Origin: JAGPDF01 sp052035735
Lineage (GTDB): Bacteria; Acidobacteriota; Thermoanaerobaculia; Multivoradales; JAGPDF01
DNA length: 64,000 bases
Direction: 5' to 3'
Assembly: GCA_052035735.1 (NCBI GenBank)
Contig: JBPOHI010000007.1
Span: 1-64,000 of the forward strand
The translations under genes were made by a program, and so were the position numbers. The notes under the pieces are model-generated. The model searched no databases and was not told the DNA's origin. It saw only the letters and a program-made list of their open reading frames with translations. Each line of letters opens with the position of its first letter. The first letter of the stretch is position 1. Shown here one piece after another: positions 32,904 to 43,361 of this stretch.

Positions 32904-33700
32904 GGCCGGAGCGGACGCTCGACGGCGTCGGCGTCGTCGTGACGCGGGACGAGCCGCCGGGCGGGGCGCTCGCCTCGCGCCTCGTCGCGGCCGGCGCGCG
33001 CGTCCTGCATTGGCCGACGGTGAGCCTCGCGCCGCCGCTCGATCCGGGGCCGCTCACCCGCGCTCTGGCAGCCCTCGAACGCTTCGACTGGCTCGCCTTG
33101 ACCAGCGCGCACGCGGTCGACGCGGTAGCCGCGCGCCGGGCCGCCCTGCCAGCCGACGTGCGTGTCGCCGCCGTCGGCGCCGCGACCGCCGCCGCAGCTC
33201 GCGAGCACGGCTTTCGCGTCGATCGCCTGCCGGCAGATTTCTCCTCCGAGGGCCTGGTGCGCCAGTTCGCCGCCGAAGGCGACGCCGCCGGCTGCCGCAT
33301 CCTCTTTCCGGCGAGCGACCGCGCCGCGGACACGATCGTTGCCGGCCTCACGGCGCTCGGAGCCGAGGTGGTGCGCGTCGAGGCCTATCGCACGACCGCA
33401 AGCGCGCTCGATCTCCGCAGTTGCCTCGCGGCAGCGGCACGGGGCGAGGTGGATGTCCTCACCTTTGCTTCGCCGTCGTCGGTCGACGCTCTGGCCGATG
33501 CTCTCGCGGCGACGCCCTTTTCGGTACTCCTGGCCTCGGCGGCGGTGGCCGCCATCGGACCCACCACCGCCGCGGCGTTGGCGCGGCGCGGACGCCCCGC
33601 AGACGCGATCGCCGCGCCGGCGACGCTCGACGGGCTGGCCGCAGCCGCAGCCGCCGCTCATCTGCGCTTCTCCGAAAGGAAGCTCCTATGTCGCTCCTGA
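32900..33700 (+). CDS. hemD: Uroporphyrinogen-III synthase
   Basis: A 266-residue HemD-like protein starting at GTG 32900 (GTGA overlap with hemC). HemD enzymes invert ring D while closing hydroxymethylbilane to uroporphyrinogen III and are poorly conserved. Here the two-domain pattern is visible: Val-Val-Val-Thr-Arg-Asp at the start, Leu-Thr-Ser-Ala-His-Ala-Val in domain one, Ala-Ala-Val-Gly-Ala-Ala-Thr-Ala, and Leu-Thr-Phe-Ala-Ser-Pro-Ser-Ser-Val near 190 with Ala-Ile-Gly-Pro-Thr-Thr in domain two. Position between hemC and hemB confirms the call. Overlaps hemB by 13 nt. Confidence 0.9.
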   Translation: MRPERTLDGVGVVVTRDEPPGGALASRLVAAGARVLHWPTVSLAPPLDPGPLTRALAALERFDWLALTSAHAVDAVAARRAALPADVRVAAVGAATAAAAREHGFRVDRLPADFSSEGLVRQFAAEGDAAGCRILFPASDRAADTIVAGLTALGAEVVRVEAYRTTASALDLRSCLAAAARGEVDVLTFASPSSVDALADALAATPFSVLLASAAVAAIGPTTAAALARRGRPADAIAAPATLDGLAAAAAAAHLRFSERKLLCRS

Positions 33701-34674
33701 CCCAACGTCCACGCAGGCTGCGCGCCAACGCCGCCTGGCGCGGAATGGTCGCCGAGACCAGCCTCTCCGCGCGCGACTTCGTCTACCCGCTGTTCGTCAT
33801 CGACGGCCAGCACGTCACGAACCCGATCGCCAGCATGCCGGGCGTGGCGCAACTGTCGATCGACAGGCTGATCGAGGCGTCGCGTCGCGCGCATGACCTC
33901 GGCGTGCCGGCGGTCATCCTGTTTGGCATTCCCGAGAGCAAGGACCCCGAGGGCAGCCCCGGCTACGACCCGGAGGGGATCGTGCCGCGCGCCATCCGGG
34001 CGCTGAAGCAGGAGATCCCGACGCTCCTCGTCTGGGCCGACGTCTGCCTCTGCGAGTACACCAGCCACGGTCACTGCGGCCTGCTGACCCCCGCCGGCGA
34101 GGTCGACAACGACTCGACGCTGCCGCTCCTGGCGCGCGCCGCCGTCGCCTACGCGCGCGCCGGCGCCGATGCGATCTGCCCCTCCGACATGATGGACGGT
34201 CGGGTGGGGGCGATCCGCGAGGCGCTCGACGACACCGGCTTCGCGACCCTGCCGATCGTCTCCTACGCCGCCAAGTACGCCTCGGGCTTCTACGGCCCGT
34301 TCCGCGATGCTGCGCAGTCGGCGCCGGCCTTCGGCGACCGGCGCGGCTACCAGATGGATCCCCCGAACGCCGACGAGGCGCTGCGCGAGGTGGCGCTCGA
34401 CATCGAGGAGGGGGCCGATATCGTGATGGTCAAGCCGGCCGGCGCCTATCTCGACATCGTCTGGCGGGTGAAGGAGACCTTCCGCATGCCGACGGCGGCA
34501 TACCAGGTGTCGGGCGAGTACTCGATGATCAAGGCGGCCGCCGAGCGCGGCTGGATCGACGAGCGCCGGGTGGCGCTCGAGAGCCTGATCGCCATCAAGC
34601 GCGCCGGCGCCGACATCATCCTCACCTACTACGCGGTAGAGGCGGCGGGCTGGCTCGCCGAGGAAGCACGGTGA
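33688..34674 (+). CDS. hemB: Delta-aminolevulinic acid dehydratase (porphobilinogen synthase)
   Basis: A 328-residue HemB that condenses two 5-aminolevulinates to porphobilinogen. The active-site zinc-type Cys cluster is Asp-Val-Cys-Leu-Cys-Glu-Tyr-Thr-Ser-His-Gly-His-Cys-Gly, so it should be a Zn-dependent enzyme. The two Schiff-base lysines are in Ser-Tyr-Ala-Ala-Lys-Tyr-Ala-Ser and Met-Val-Lys-Pro-Ala. The start at ATG 33688 has AAAGGA 7 nt upstream and lies inside the end of hemD. Overlaps hemE by GTGA. Confidence 0.95.
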   Translation: MSLLTQRPRRLRANAAWRGMVAETSLSARDFVYPLFVIDGQHVTNPIASMPGVAQLSIDRLIEASRRAHDLGVPAVILFGIPESKDPEGSPGYDPEGIVPRAIRALKQEIPTLLVWADVCLCEYTSHGHCGLLTPAGEVDNDSTLPLLARAAVAYARAGADAICPSDMMDGRVGAIREALDDTGFATLPIVSYAAKYASGFYGPFRDAAQSAPAFGDRRGYQMDPPNADEALREVALDIEEGADIVMVKPAGAYLDIVWRVKETFRMPTAAYQVSGEYSMIKAAAERGWIDERRVALESLIAIKRAGADIILTYYAVEAAGWLAEEAR

Positions 34675-35756
34675 GCGGAGCTCCCGACAACCTGCCGGCG
34701 CCGCTGCCGCCCTTCCTCGCCGCCTGCCGGCGGCAGGCGGCCGCGCACACGCCGATCTGGATCATGCGCCAGGCGGGGCGCTATCTCCCCGAGTACCGCG
34801 CGCTGCGCGCCAAGCACGACTTCCTCTCCATGGTGCGCACCCCCGAGCTCGCCGTCGAGGTAACCCTGCAGCCGGTACGGCGCTTCGCGCTCGACGCCGC
34901 GATCCTGTTCAGCGACATCCTGACGCCGCTCGACGGGCTCGGCCTCGGCCTCGAATTCCATCCGGCGCCGGTCTTCACCCGGCCGCTGCGCACGGCGGCG
35001 GCGGTCGAAGCCCTGACCCTGCCGCCACCGGAGGAGAACGCGGCGCAGGTCTTCGCCTCGGTCGCCGGCCTGCGCGCCGCGCTGCCGCCGGAGACGCCGC
35101 TCATCGGTTTCGCCGGTGCGCCGTTCACCCTCTTCTGCTATCTCGTCGAGGGGCACGGCTCGAAGGGCTTTTTCGTCGCCAAGAGCTTCCTCTTCGCGGA
35201 GCCAGCGGCAGCCGATCTGCTGCTCGACAAGCTGGCGACGCAGACGATTCGCTATCTCTCGGCCCAGGCCGCGGCCGGCGCCCAGGCGCTGATGGTCTTC
35301 GACTCCTGGGCGGGCCTCCTCGGACCCGACACCTACGCCCGGTTTGCCCTGCCGGCGGTGCGCAAGGTGCTCGCCGGGTTGGCGCCGTTGGGCGTGCCGG
35401 TCCTCTACTTCCCCAATCAGGGAGCGACGTTGCTCGACCAGCTGCGCGGCCTGCCGCTCGATGTCGCCGGCATCGATTGGCGGCTGCCGTTGTCGCGCGC
35501 GCGAGCCATCCTCGGGCCCAAGATCGCCGTGCAGGGCAATCTCGACCCGGCAGCGCTGATGGCCCCTACCGCCGAGCTTCTCCATCTCGCCGATCGGGTG
35601 CTGGCGGAGGCCGGCTCGGCGCCGGGACATATCTTCAACCTCGGGCACGGCATCGAGCCGGTGACCGACCCCGACCAGGTTGCGCGTCTGGTCGATCATG
35701 TGCACGAACGCACCGCGCGGGGCACGCTTTCGCGGGACTCCGGGGGGAGACCATGA
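34671..35756 (+). CDS. hemE: Uroporphyrinogen decarboxylase
   Basis: A 361-residue HemE, GTG start overlapping hemB by 4 nt. It removes four carboxylates from uroporphyrinogen III to give coproporphyrinogen III. Signatures: Pro-Ile-Trp-Ile-Met-Arg-Gln-Ala-Gly-Arg-Tyr-Leu-Pro-Glu-Tyr, Phe-Ser-Asp-Ile-Leu with the catalytic-type Asp, Gly-Phe-Ala-Gly-Ala-Pro-Phe-Thr-Leu, and Asn-Leu-Gly-His-Gly-Ile near the C-terminus. The length is typical. Overlaps hemN by ATGA. Confidence 0.95.
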   Translation: MSGAPDNLPAPLPPFLAACRRQAAAHTPIWIMRQAGRYLPEYRALRAKHDFLSMVRTPELAVEVTLQPVRRFALDAAILFSDILTPLDGLGLGLEFHPAPVFTRPLRTAAAVEALTLPPPEENAAQVFASVAGLRAALPPETPLIGFAGAPFTLFCYLVEGHGSKGFFVAKSFLFAEPAAADLLLDKLATQTIRYLSAQAAAGAQALMVFDSWAGLLGPDTYARFALPAVRKVLAGLAPLGVPVLYFPNQGATLLDQLRGLPLDVAGIDWRLPLSRARAILGPKIAVQGNLDPAALMAPTAELLHLADRVLAEAGSAPGHIFNLGHGIEPVTDPDQVARLVDHVHERTARGTLSRDSGGRP

Positions 35757-37150
35757 CGACACGACTCGCGATTCCCGACCCCGAGGTGGTGCAGCGCTTC
35801 GACCGCCCCGGGCCGCGCTACACCTCCTATCCCACCGCGGTCGAGTTCCATCCCGGCGTCGGCGAGGCCGTCTATCGCGAGCATCTGGCGCGCGCCGGCC
35901 GTGAGCACGCAGGCGAGCCGCTGAGTCTCTACGTCCATCTGCCGTTCTGCGCCAAGCATTGCAGCTACTGCGGCTGCCACGTGATCGCGACGCCGAAGCG
36001 CGAGGTGGCGGCGGAGTATCTCGAGTACGTCGGCCGCGAGCTCGAGCTGGTGGCCGCTCTTCTGCCGGCGCGCCGCAAGCTCGTCCAGATGCACTGGGGC
36101 GGCGGGACGCCGACCTATCTCGAGCCGGCTCAGCTCGAGCAGCTGCACGCCCTGGTCACGCGCCACTTCGAGCTTCTGCCCGACTCCGAACGCGCCATCG
36201 AGGTCGATCCGCGCGTCACCACCCTCGCTCACCTCGAAACGCTCGCCGGCCTGGGCTTCAACCGCCTGAGCTTCGGCGTGCAGGATTTCACCCCGGCGGT
36301 GCAGGAGGCGATCGGGCGCGGCCAGACCTTCGAACAGACCAAGGCGCTGATGGAGAGCGCCCGCCGCGTCGGTTTCGCCGACGGCATCAACCTCGATCTG
36401 GTCTACGGCCTGCCTCTCCAGACCGAGGCGACGTTCCGCGCGAGTCTCGACCTGGTGACCGCGCTGCGCCCCGACCGCCTGGCGATCTACTCGTTCGCGT
36501 TCGTGCCGTGGATCCGCCCCAACCAGAAGAAGATCGACGAGAAAGCGCTGCCCGCCCGCGAAGCGAAGATGGCGCTCTACTTCGCCGCCCTCGAGAAGCT
36601 TCTCGACGCGGGCTACGAACCGATCGGCATGGACCACTTCGCGCTCCCGGGCGACGAGCTGGCGCGCGCCGCGCGTGCCGGCCGCCTCGACCGCAACTTC
36701 ATGGGCTACACGGTCAAACCGTCGAACGCGATGCTCGCCTTCGGTGTCTCCGGCATCGGCGAGGTCGAAGGCGGTTTCTTCGCCAACGAGAAGAAGCTGT
36801 CGCGCTACTACGAGGCGATCGACGCCGGGCGGTTGCCGGTCGAGCGCGGCTACCAGCTCGACGCCGACGATCGCGTCCGCCAGTTCGTCATCCGCCAGCT
36901 GATGTGCAACTTCCGGATCGCCAAGGCCGAGGTGGCGGAGCGCTTCGGCCTCGACTTCGACAGCTACTTTTCGGCCGCGCTGGAGGGGCTCGACGAGGTC
37001 CAGGCTGAGGGGTTCGTCATCGTCGATAGCGCGGCCGTCACCGTGACGGACCGCGGCCGGCTGTTCGTGCGCAACGTCTGTATGGCGTTCGACCGCTACC
37101 TCGAGGCGAAGCGCGCGGCCAACCGGCCGGTGTTTTCGCGCACCGTCTGA
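35753..37150 (+). CDS. hemN: Oxygen-independent coproporphyrinogen III oxidase
   Basis: A 465-residue radical SAM enzyme. The [4Fe-4S]/SAM motif is Cys66-x3-Cys70-x2-Cys73, followed by Gly-Cys, as in true HemN rather than HemW. The N-terminal Tyr-Thr-Ser-Tyr-Pro-Thr-Ala-Val-Glu-Phe and the C-terminal helical domain of HemN are present. It oxidatively decarboxylates two propionates of coproporphyrinogen III to vinyl groups without oxygen. No HemF is in the window, so the step may run anaerobically or by this enzyme under all conditions. The start at ATG 35753 overlaps the hemE stop. Confidence 0.94.
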   Translation: MTTRLAIPDPEVVQRFDRPGPRYTSYPTAVEFHPGVGEAVYREHLARAGREHAGEPLSLYVHLPFCAKHCSYCGCHVIATPKREVAAEYLEYVGRELELVAALLPARRKLVQMHWGGGTPTYLEPAQLEQLHALVTRHFELLPDSERAIEVDPRVTTLAHLETLAGLGFNRLSFGVQDFTPAVQEAIGRGQTFEQTKALMESARRVGFADGINLDLVYGLPLQTEATFRASLDLVTALRPDRLAIYSFAFVPWIRPNQKKIDEKALPAREAKMALYFAALEKLLDAGYEPIGMDHFALPGDELARAARAGRLDRNFMGYTVKPSNAMLAFGVSGIGEVEGGFFANEKKLSRYYEAIDAGRLPVERGYQLDADDRVRQFVIRQLMCNFRIAKAEVAERFGLDFDSYFSAALEGLDEVQAEGFVIVDSAAVTVTDRGRLFVRNVCMAFDRYLEAKRAANRPVFSRTV

Positions 37151-37185
37151 GACCGGCGCGGGCGGGCGCAGAGAGGGGTCGCCGC

Positions 37186-38688
37186 ATGAAGCGGATCGTC
37201 GTCGTCGGCGGGGGCATCGCCGGGCTCGCCACTGCGTTCGAGCTCCGGGAGCGGGCGGGCCGCGTTCCGGGGGGTCTCGAGGTGCGCGTGGTCGAAGGCG
37301 CCCCGCGCCTCGGCGGGAATCTGCGCACCGAACGCGAGGGTGGGTATCGAGTCGAGTGGGGGCCGAACGGCTTTCTCGACAACGTCCCCGCGACGCTCGA
37401 CCTGGTGCGCCGACTCGGGCTCGAGGGCGAGCTCTGCCCCTCCGACGCCGCCGCCGCGCGGCGGTTTCTCTTCCGCGACGGCCGCCTGCATCTGCTGCCG
37501 GGGGGGCCCGGGAGCTTTCTGACCTGCCCGGTGCTCTCCCTCGGCGGGCGCCTGCGCGTTCTCGGCGAGCCGTTCGCGGCGAAGCATCCCGGTGGCGACG
37601 AGACGGTGTACGAGTTCGCCCGCCGGCGGATCGGCGCCGAGGCGGCGCACGTGCTGGTCGGCGCGATGGTCTCCGGGGTCTTCGCCGGCGATGGGCGGCA
37701 GCTGTCGCTCGCCAGCTGCTTTCCGAAAATGGCGGAAATGGAGGCCGAACACGGCGGGCTGGTGAAGGCGATGCTCGCCAAACAGCGCGCCCGCAGCGCT
37801 GCGAAGCGCGAGCTTGCGGCGCGGCGCGCGCGCGGTGAGAACACACCGGAGATGGGCGAGATGGAGCGCCCCGGCGGGCCGGTCGGGCCGGCCGGCCGGC
37901 TGACCTCCTTCCGCGGCGGCATCCAGACCTTCACCGACGCCTTCGCCGCGGCTCTCGGGCCGGCGGTCGAGTGCGGCCGCGCACTCGGGCGGGTGCAGCC
38001 GATCGATGGCCGGGACGGTTCGACCCGCCTCTGGCGGCTCGACTTCGCCGACGGCTCGCTGCTCGAGGCCGACGAAGTCGTTTTCGCCGTACCGGCGGCG
38101 CAGGCGGCGCCGCTTCTCGCCCCGCTCGACGAGGAGCTCGGCAGAACGGTTGGCGCCATTCCTTCGGCCTCTCTCGCTGTGCTCGCGCTGGCCTACGACG
38201 AGAACGCCTTCCACGCTCGCGCGCTCGGCGCGCGGCCCGGGGCACCGAACGGCTTCGGTTTCCTGGTACCGCGAGGCGAGCGGCCGCGGATTCTCGGCGC
38301 GCTTTGGGACTCGAGCGTCTTCCCCGGCGAGCGCGCACCTGCCGGCAAGGTCCTGCTGCGGGTGATGATCGGCGGCGCCCTCGATCCGGAGGCGGTGACG
38401 CTTCCCGAAGACGAGCTGCTACGTATCGCGCGCGCCGATCTCGCGGCGACCATGGGGTTGGAGACCACCCCTGAGCGCCATTGGCTCTTTCGCCACAAGG
38501 TGGGCATCAGCCAGTACACCGTCGGCCACGCGGCGCGCCTGGCGACGATCGCCGCGCGCTTCGCGACGCTGCCCGGGCTGCACATCGCCGGCCAGTCGTA
38601 CTTCGGCGTCAGCATGAACGGCTGCTGCGAACAGGCGGCGCGCTTCGCCGAGGAGCGCATCGCGCAGCTCGAGCGACCGACGGCTTGA
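37186..38688 (+). CDS. hemY: Protoporphyrinogen oxidase, FAD type (HemY/HemG2-like)
   Basis: A 500-residue flavoprotein. The FAD dinucleotide-binding start is Val-Val-Gly-Gly-Gly-Ile-Ala-Gly-Leu, followed by Leu-Gly-Gly-Asn-Leu-Arg-Thr and the Trp-Gly-Pro-Asn-Gly-Phe-Leu segment of PPO enzymes. The C-terminal Gly-x-Ser-Met-Asn-Gly-Cys-Cys closes the flavin site. It oxidises protoporphyrinogen IX (or coproporphyrinogen in coproporphyrin-pathway relatives) by six electrons using oxygen. With HemN and HemH nearby the protoporphyrin route is the consistent reading. A Lys/Arg/Glu-rich insertion lies around residues 195-230. Overlaps the next gene as TTGA. Confidence 0.9.
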   Translation: MKRIVVVGGGIAGLATAFELRERAGRVPGGLEVRVVEGAPRLGGNLRTEREGGYRVEWGPNGFLDNVPATLDLVRRLGLEGELCPSDAAAARRFLFRDGRLHLLPGGPGSFLTCPVLSLGGRLRVLGEPFAAKHPGGDETVYEFARRRIGAEAAHVLVGAMVSGVFAGDGRQLSLASCFPKMAEMEAEHGGLVKAMLAKQRARSAAKRELAARRARGENTPEMGEMERPGGPVGPAGRLTSFRGGIQTFTDAFAAALGPAVECGRALGRVQPIDGRDGSTRLWRLDFADGSLLEADEVVFAVPAAQAAPLLAPLDEELGRTVGAIPSASLAVLALAYDENAFHARALGARPGAPNGFGFLVPRGERPRILGALWDSSVFPGERAPAGKVLLRVMIGGALDPEAVTLPEDELLRIARADLAATMGLETTPERHWLFRHKVGISQYTVGHAARLATIAARFATLPGLHIAGQSYFGVSMNGCCEQAARFAEERIAQLERPTA

Positions 38689-39542
38689 GAGTCCTCATCG
38701 CCGGCTGCGGCGATCTCGGAACTGCGCTTGGACTCGATCTCGCCGCCATGGGCGACGAGGTCTTCGGTCTGCGCCGAAATCCTGAACGACTGCCGGCAGC
38801 GATCCGCCTACTGGCTGCGGATCTCGCGGATCCGGCGACGCTCGCGGCGCTGCCAGAGGTCGACGCGGTCGTCTACGCCGCCGCCGCCGACCGCTCGACC
38901 GACGAGGCCTACCGCCGCGCGTACGTCGACGGCGTGCGCCACCTGCTCGCGGCGCCGGCGATCCGGGAACAGCCGCCGCAGCGCATCCTCTTCGTCTCGA
39001 GCACCGCGGTCTACGCGCAGGATGACGGCGAATGGATCGACGAGCGCTCGCCTGCGGAGGCCACCGACTTTCGCGGTGTCCGCCTGCGTGAAGGGGAGGC
39101 GCTGCTGCGCACGGAGGCATCCGCAGCGACGACTACGACTGTCCTCCGCCTCTCCGGCATCTACGGTCCCGGCCGGACGCGGCTCATCGACCTGGTGCGC
39201 TCTGGTCGCGCCACCTACCCGCCCGGCCCGCCGCGCTACGCCAACCGCATTCACCGCGACGACGCCGCGGGGGCGCTGGCGCATCTCCTCCGCCTGCCGG
39301 CGCCGGCACCGCTCTACCTCGGGGTCGATGATGCGCCGGTCGATCTCGCCGAGGTCCTGAACTTCCTCGCCGTCGAGCTCGGCGTTCCGCTGCCGCGGCT
39401 CGCGGAGAGTCCGAGCGCAGACGACCGCGAGCGCAGCAGCAAGCGCTGCTCGAACGCGCTGCTCAAGGCCAGCGGCTTCCGCTTCTGCTATCCCACTTAT
39501 CGCGAAGGCTATGGCGACTTGCTGCGCCAGCTCGCTCCCTGA
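38685..39542 (+). CDS. NAD(P)-dependent epimerase/dehydratase-like protein (YeeZ-like SDR)
   Basis: A 285-residue extended short-chain dehydrogenase starting at TTG 38685, which overlaps the hemY stop by 4 nt. The nucleotide-binding Gly-Cys-Gly-Asp-Leu-Gly-Thr-Ala-Leu replaces GxxGxxG. Val-Val-Tyr-Ala-Ala-Ala-Ala is the next SDR strand, and Phe-Val-Ser-Ser-Thr-Ala-Val-Tyr supplies Ser and Tyr, although the classical Tyr-x3-Lys motif is not clear. Similar proteins (YeeZ) have no established reaction. Its conserved coupling with a heme gene suggests a function in redox or cofactor metabolism, but this is inference. Confidence 0.8.
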   Translation: MRVLIAGCGDLGTALGLDLAAMGDEVFGLRRNPERLPAAIRLLAADLADPATLAALPEVDAVVYAAAADRSTDEAYRRAYVDGVRHLLAAPAIREQPPQRILFVSSTAVYAQDDGEWIDERSPAEATDFRGVRLREGEALLRTEASAATTTTVLRLSGIYGPGRTRLIDLVRSGRATYPPGPPRYANRIHRDDAAGALAHLLRLPAPAPLYLGVDDAPVDLAEVLNFLAVELGVPLPRLAESPSADDRERSSKRCSNALLKASGFRFCYPTYREGYGDLLRQLAP

Positions 39543-39605
39543 GACACTGCTACGCGGCGCAGGAGTTGCAGCTTCAGCATGCGACCCACTGTCCGGGAGG
39601 CCCCC

Positions 39606-40370
39606 ATGCTCCGCACCGTCCTGGTTCTTACCTGTTTTTTCCTGTCGCTCATCACCGCCGCTGCCGGAGCGCCGATCGGTCGGATGACGGGCACAGCCCG
39701 CCTGTCCTCTCCTGAGGGCACCGCCATTGTTCTGAACGCCGTCGTCTCGTTGCCGGTCGCGGCCCTTCCCGTCCGACCCGGAGACCCGGTGAAGAAGGGC
39801 ACCATCCTGGCGGAGATGGACGTCGCCAAGCTCGAGCGCGAGATGCGCGAGCTCCAGCGCACCTTGCGTGACGTCCAGGAAGAGAAGCGCTACCGCGCCA
39901 GCAACAAGGAGGTTCAACGGGGAGGCGGCGGCTCGACGACCGGGGGACAGCGGCCCGACAACGGCGTCGAGACCAATCTCGCCATCAAGGAGGCCGACGC
40001 CATGCGCGACATGCTCGAAGTTCAGACGCGGCTCTCTCAGGCCTCGCCGCGGGCGCCGGCAGACGGCTACCTGATTCGCAACTTCTATGCCGCCGGCGCC
40101 GATGCCAAGCGGCGCAAGCCTCTGGTGAGCTTCGTCGCGGCCAGCGCGACGTCTCTCTCGGTGACCCTGCCGGGAGCCACCCCGGTGGACTACCCCGCCG
40201 GAGCCGAGGTGACGGTGCGTTCGGCAGAGGACGCCCAGCAGACATTTCGTGGCGTGATCGTCAGCAGCCGCGCCGGCGCGACCGCGCTCGAGTTGACCGT
40301 CCGCCCGCTCGAGCTGCCGTTTCTGGCGCTCGAGCGGGAGACCGTGGTCGTGATTGTGACGGGGCCCTAG
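39606..40370 (+). CDS. Secreted adaptor-like protein with biotinyl-lipoyl and coiled-coil features
   Basis: A 254-residue exported protein. ATG 39606 is chosen because it directly precedes a signal peptide (about 1-24) and has GGAGG 5 nt upstream. Val-Ala-Ala-Leu-Pro-Val-Arg-Pro-Gly-Asp-Pro-Val-Lys-Lys-Gly-Thr-Ile-Leu is the lipoyl-type half motif of HlyD/RND adaptors, followed by a Lys/Arg/Glu coiled-coil segment and Pro-Ala-Asp-Gly-Tyr-Leu as the second half. It is smaller than real adaptors and no pump lies nearby. The stop is immediately followed by the gyrA stop on the other strand (0 bp between them). Confidence 0.65.
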   Translation: MLRTVLVLTCFFLSLITAAAGAPIGRMTGTARLSSPEGTAIVLNAVVSLPVAALPVRPGDPVKKGTILAEMDVAKLEREMRELQRTLRDVQEEKRYRASNKEVQRGGGGSTTGGQRPDNGVETNLAIKEADAMRDMLEVQTRLSQASPRAPADGYLIRNFYAAGADAKRRKPLVSFVAASATSLSVTLPGATPVDYPAGAEVTVRSAEDAQQTFRGVIVSSRAGATALELTVRPLELPFLALERETVVVIVTGP

Positions 40371-42881
<2,511 letters not shown>

Positions 42882-42954
42882 TCCGTCCCTCTATCTCCTA
42901 CCCGCGCGCGCCAACAGGCGCCGCGGTGAGTGTCATTACCTTCCCGCGAGGCAT

Positions 42955-43239
42955 TCACGGCTCCGCGACCTCAGACGCCCAGGAGCCTCTCGGCGCAGGG
43001 GCTCCGCGCAGAAGACCCTCGGTCGAAAGGTCCTCGTCGACATCGGGCCAGTGGATTCCATAGCCAGCACCGATCAGTTCCCAATGATCGCGCTGCTCGG
43101 CCGTCGCGTGCAGTAGGCGCGGGTACCAGACGAGCGGAACGCTGATCGTGCGGCCATCCATGAGGTCGACGGTCAGCCGATCCTCGTCGCAACGCACCTC
43201 CCGCGCTCGCTCGTCAGCTCTGGTAGCCAAAATACCCAT
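42955..43239 (-). CDS. DUF2442 protein
   Basis: A 94-residue DUF2442 protein. Leu-Thr-Val-Asp-Leu-Met-Asp-Gly-Arg-Thr-Ile-Ser-Val-Pro-Leu-Val-Trp-Tyr-Pro-Arg-Leu and Gly-Ile-His-Trp-Pro-Asp-Val-Asp-Glu-Asp-Leu-Ser are the family hallmarks. DUF2442 genes commonly follow DUF4160 genes in what look like toxin-antitoxin-like or mobile pairs; the function is not established. Its start lies inside the end of the DUF4160 remnant, the standard overlap of such pairs. The gene itself is complete. Confidence 0.9.
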   Translation of the reverse strand: MGILATRADERAREVRCDEDRLTVDLMDGRTISVPLVWYPRLLHATAEQRDHWELIGAGYGIHWPDVDEDLSTEGLLRGAPAPRGSWASEVAEP

Positions 43240-43361
43240 TCCACGCCTCCAGGAACACTCGCTGCCGGCCCTCGATCACCCGTTGAATCTCGCGCAGCTC
43301 GTGTGCCGCGAAACCGCCATTCGACGCCAGAGCGACCGTAGGCAACCTGGAGCCCTCCAGC
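43214..43361 (-). pseudogene. DUF4160 remnant (C-terminal half only)
   Basis: A reading frame ending at 43214 encodes about 45 residues typical of the DUF4160 C-terminus: Asn-Gly-Gly-Phe-Ala-Ala-His-Glu-Leu-Arg-Glu-Ile-Gln-Arg-Val-Ile, then Phe-Leu-Glu-Ala-Trp-Asn-Gly-Tyr-Phe-Gly. The N-terminal half with the conserved Phe/Tyr strands is gone, because the frame runs directly into the end of gyrB. There is no ATG; only a TTG at 43345. It overlaps the DUF2442 start by 26 nt, as intact pairs do, so the left half of a former two-gene unit was lost next to gyrB. Confidence 0.6.
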
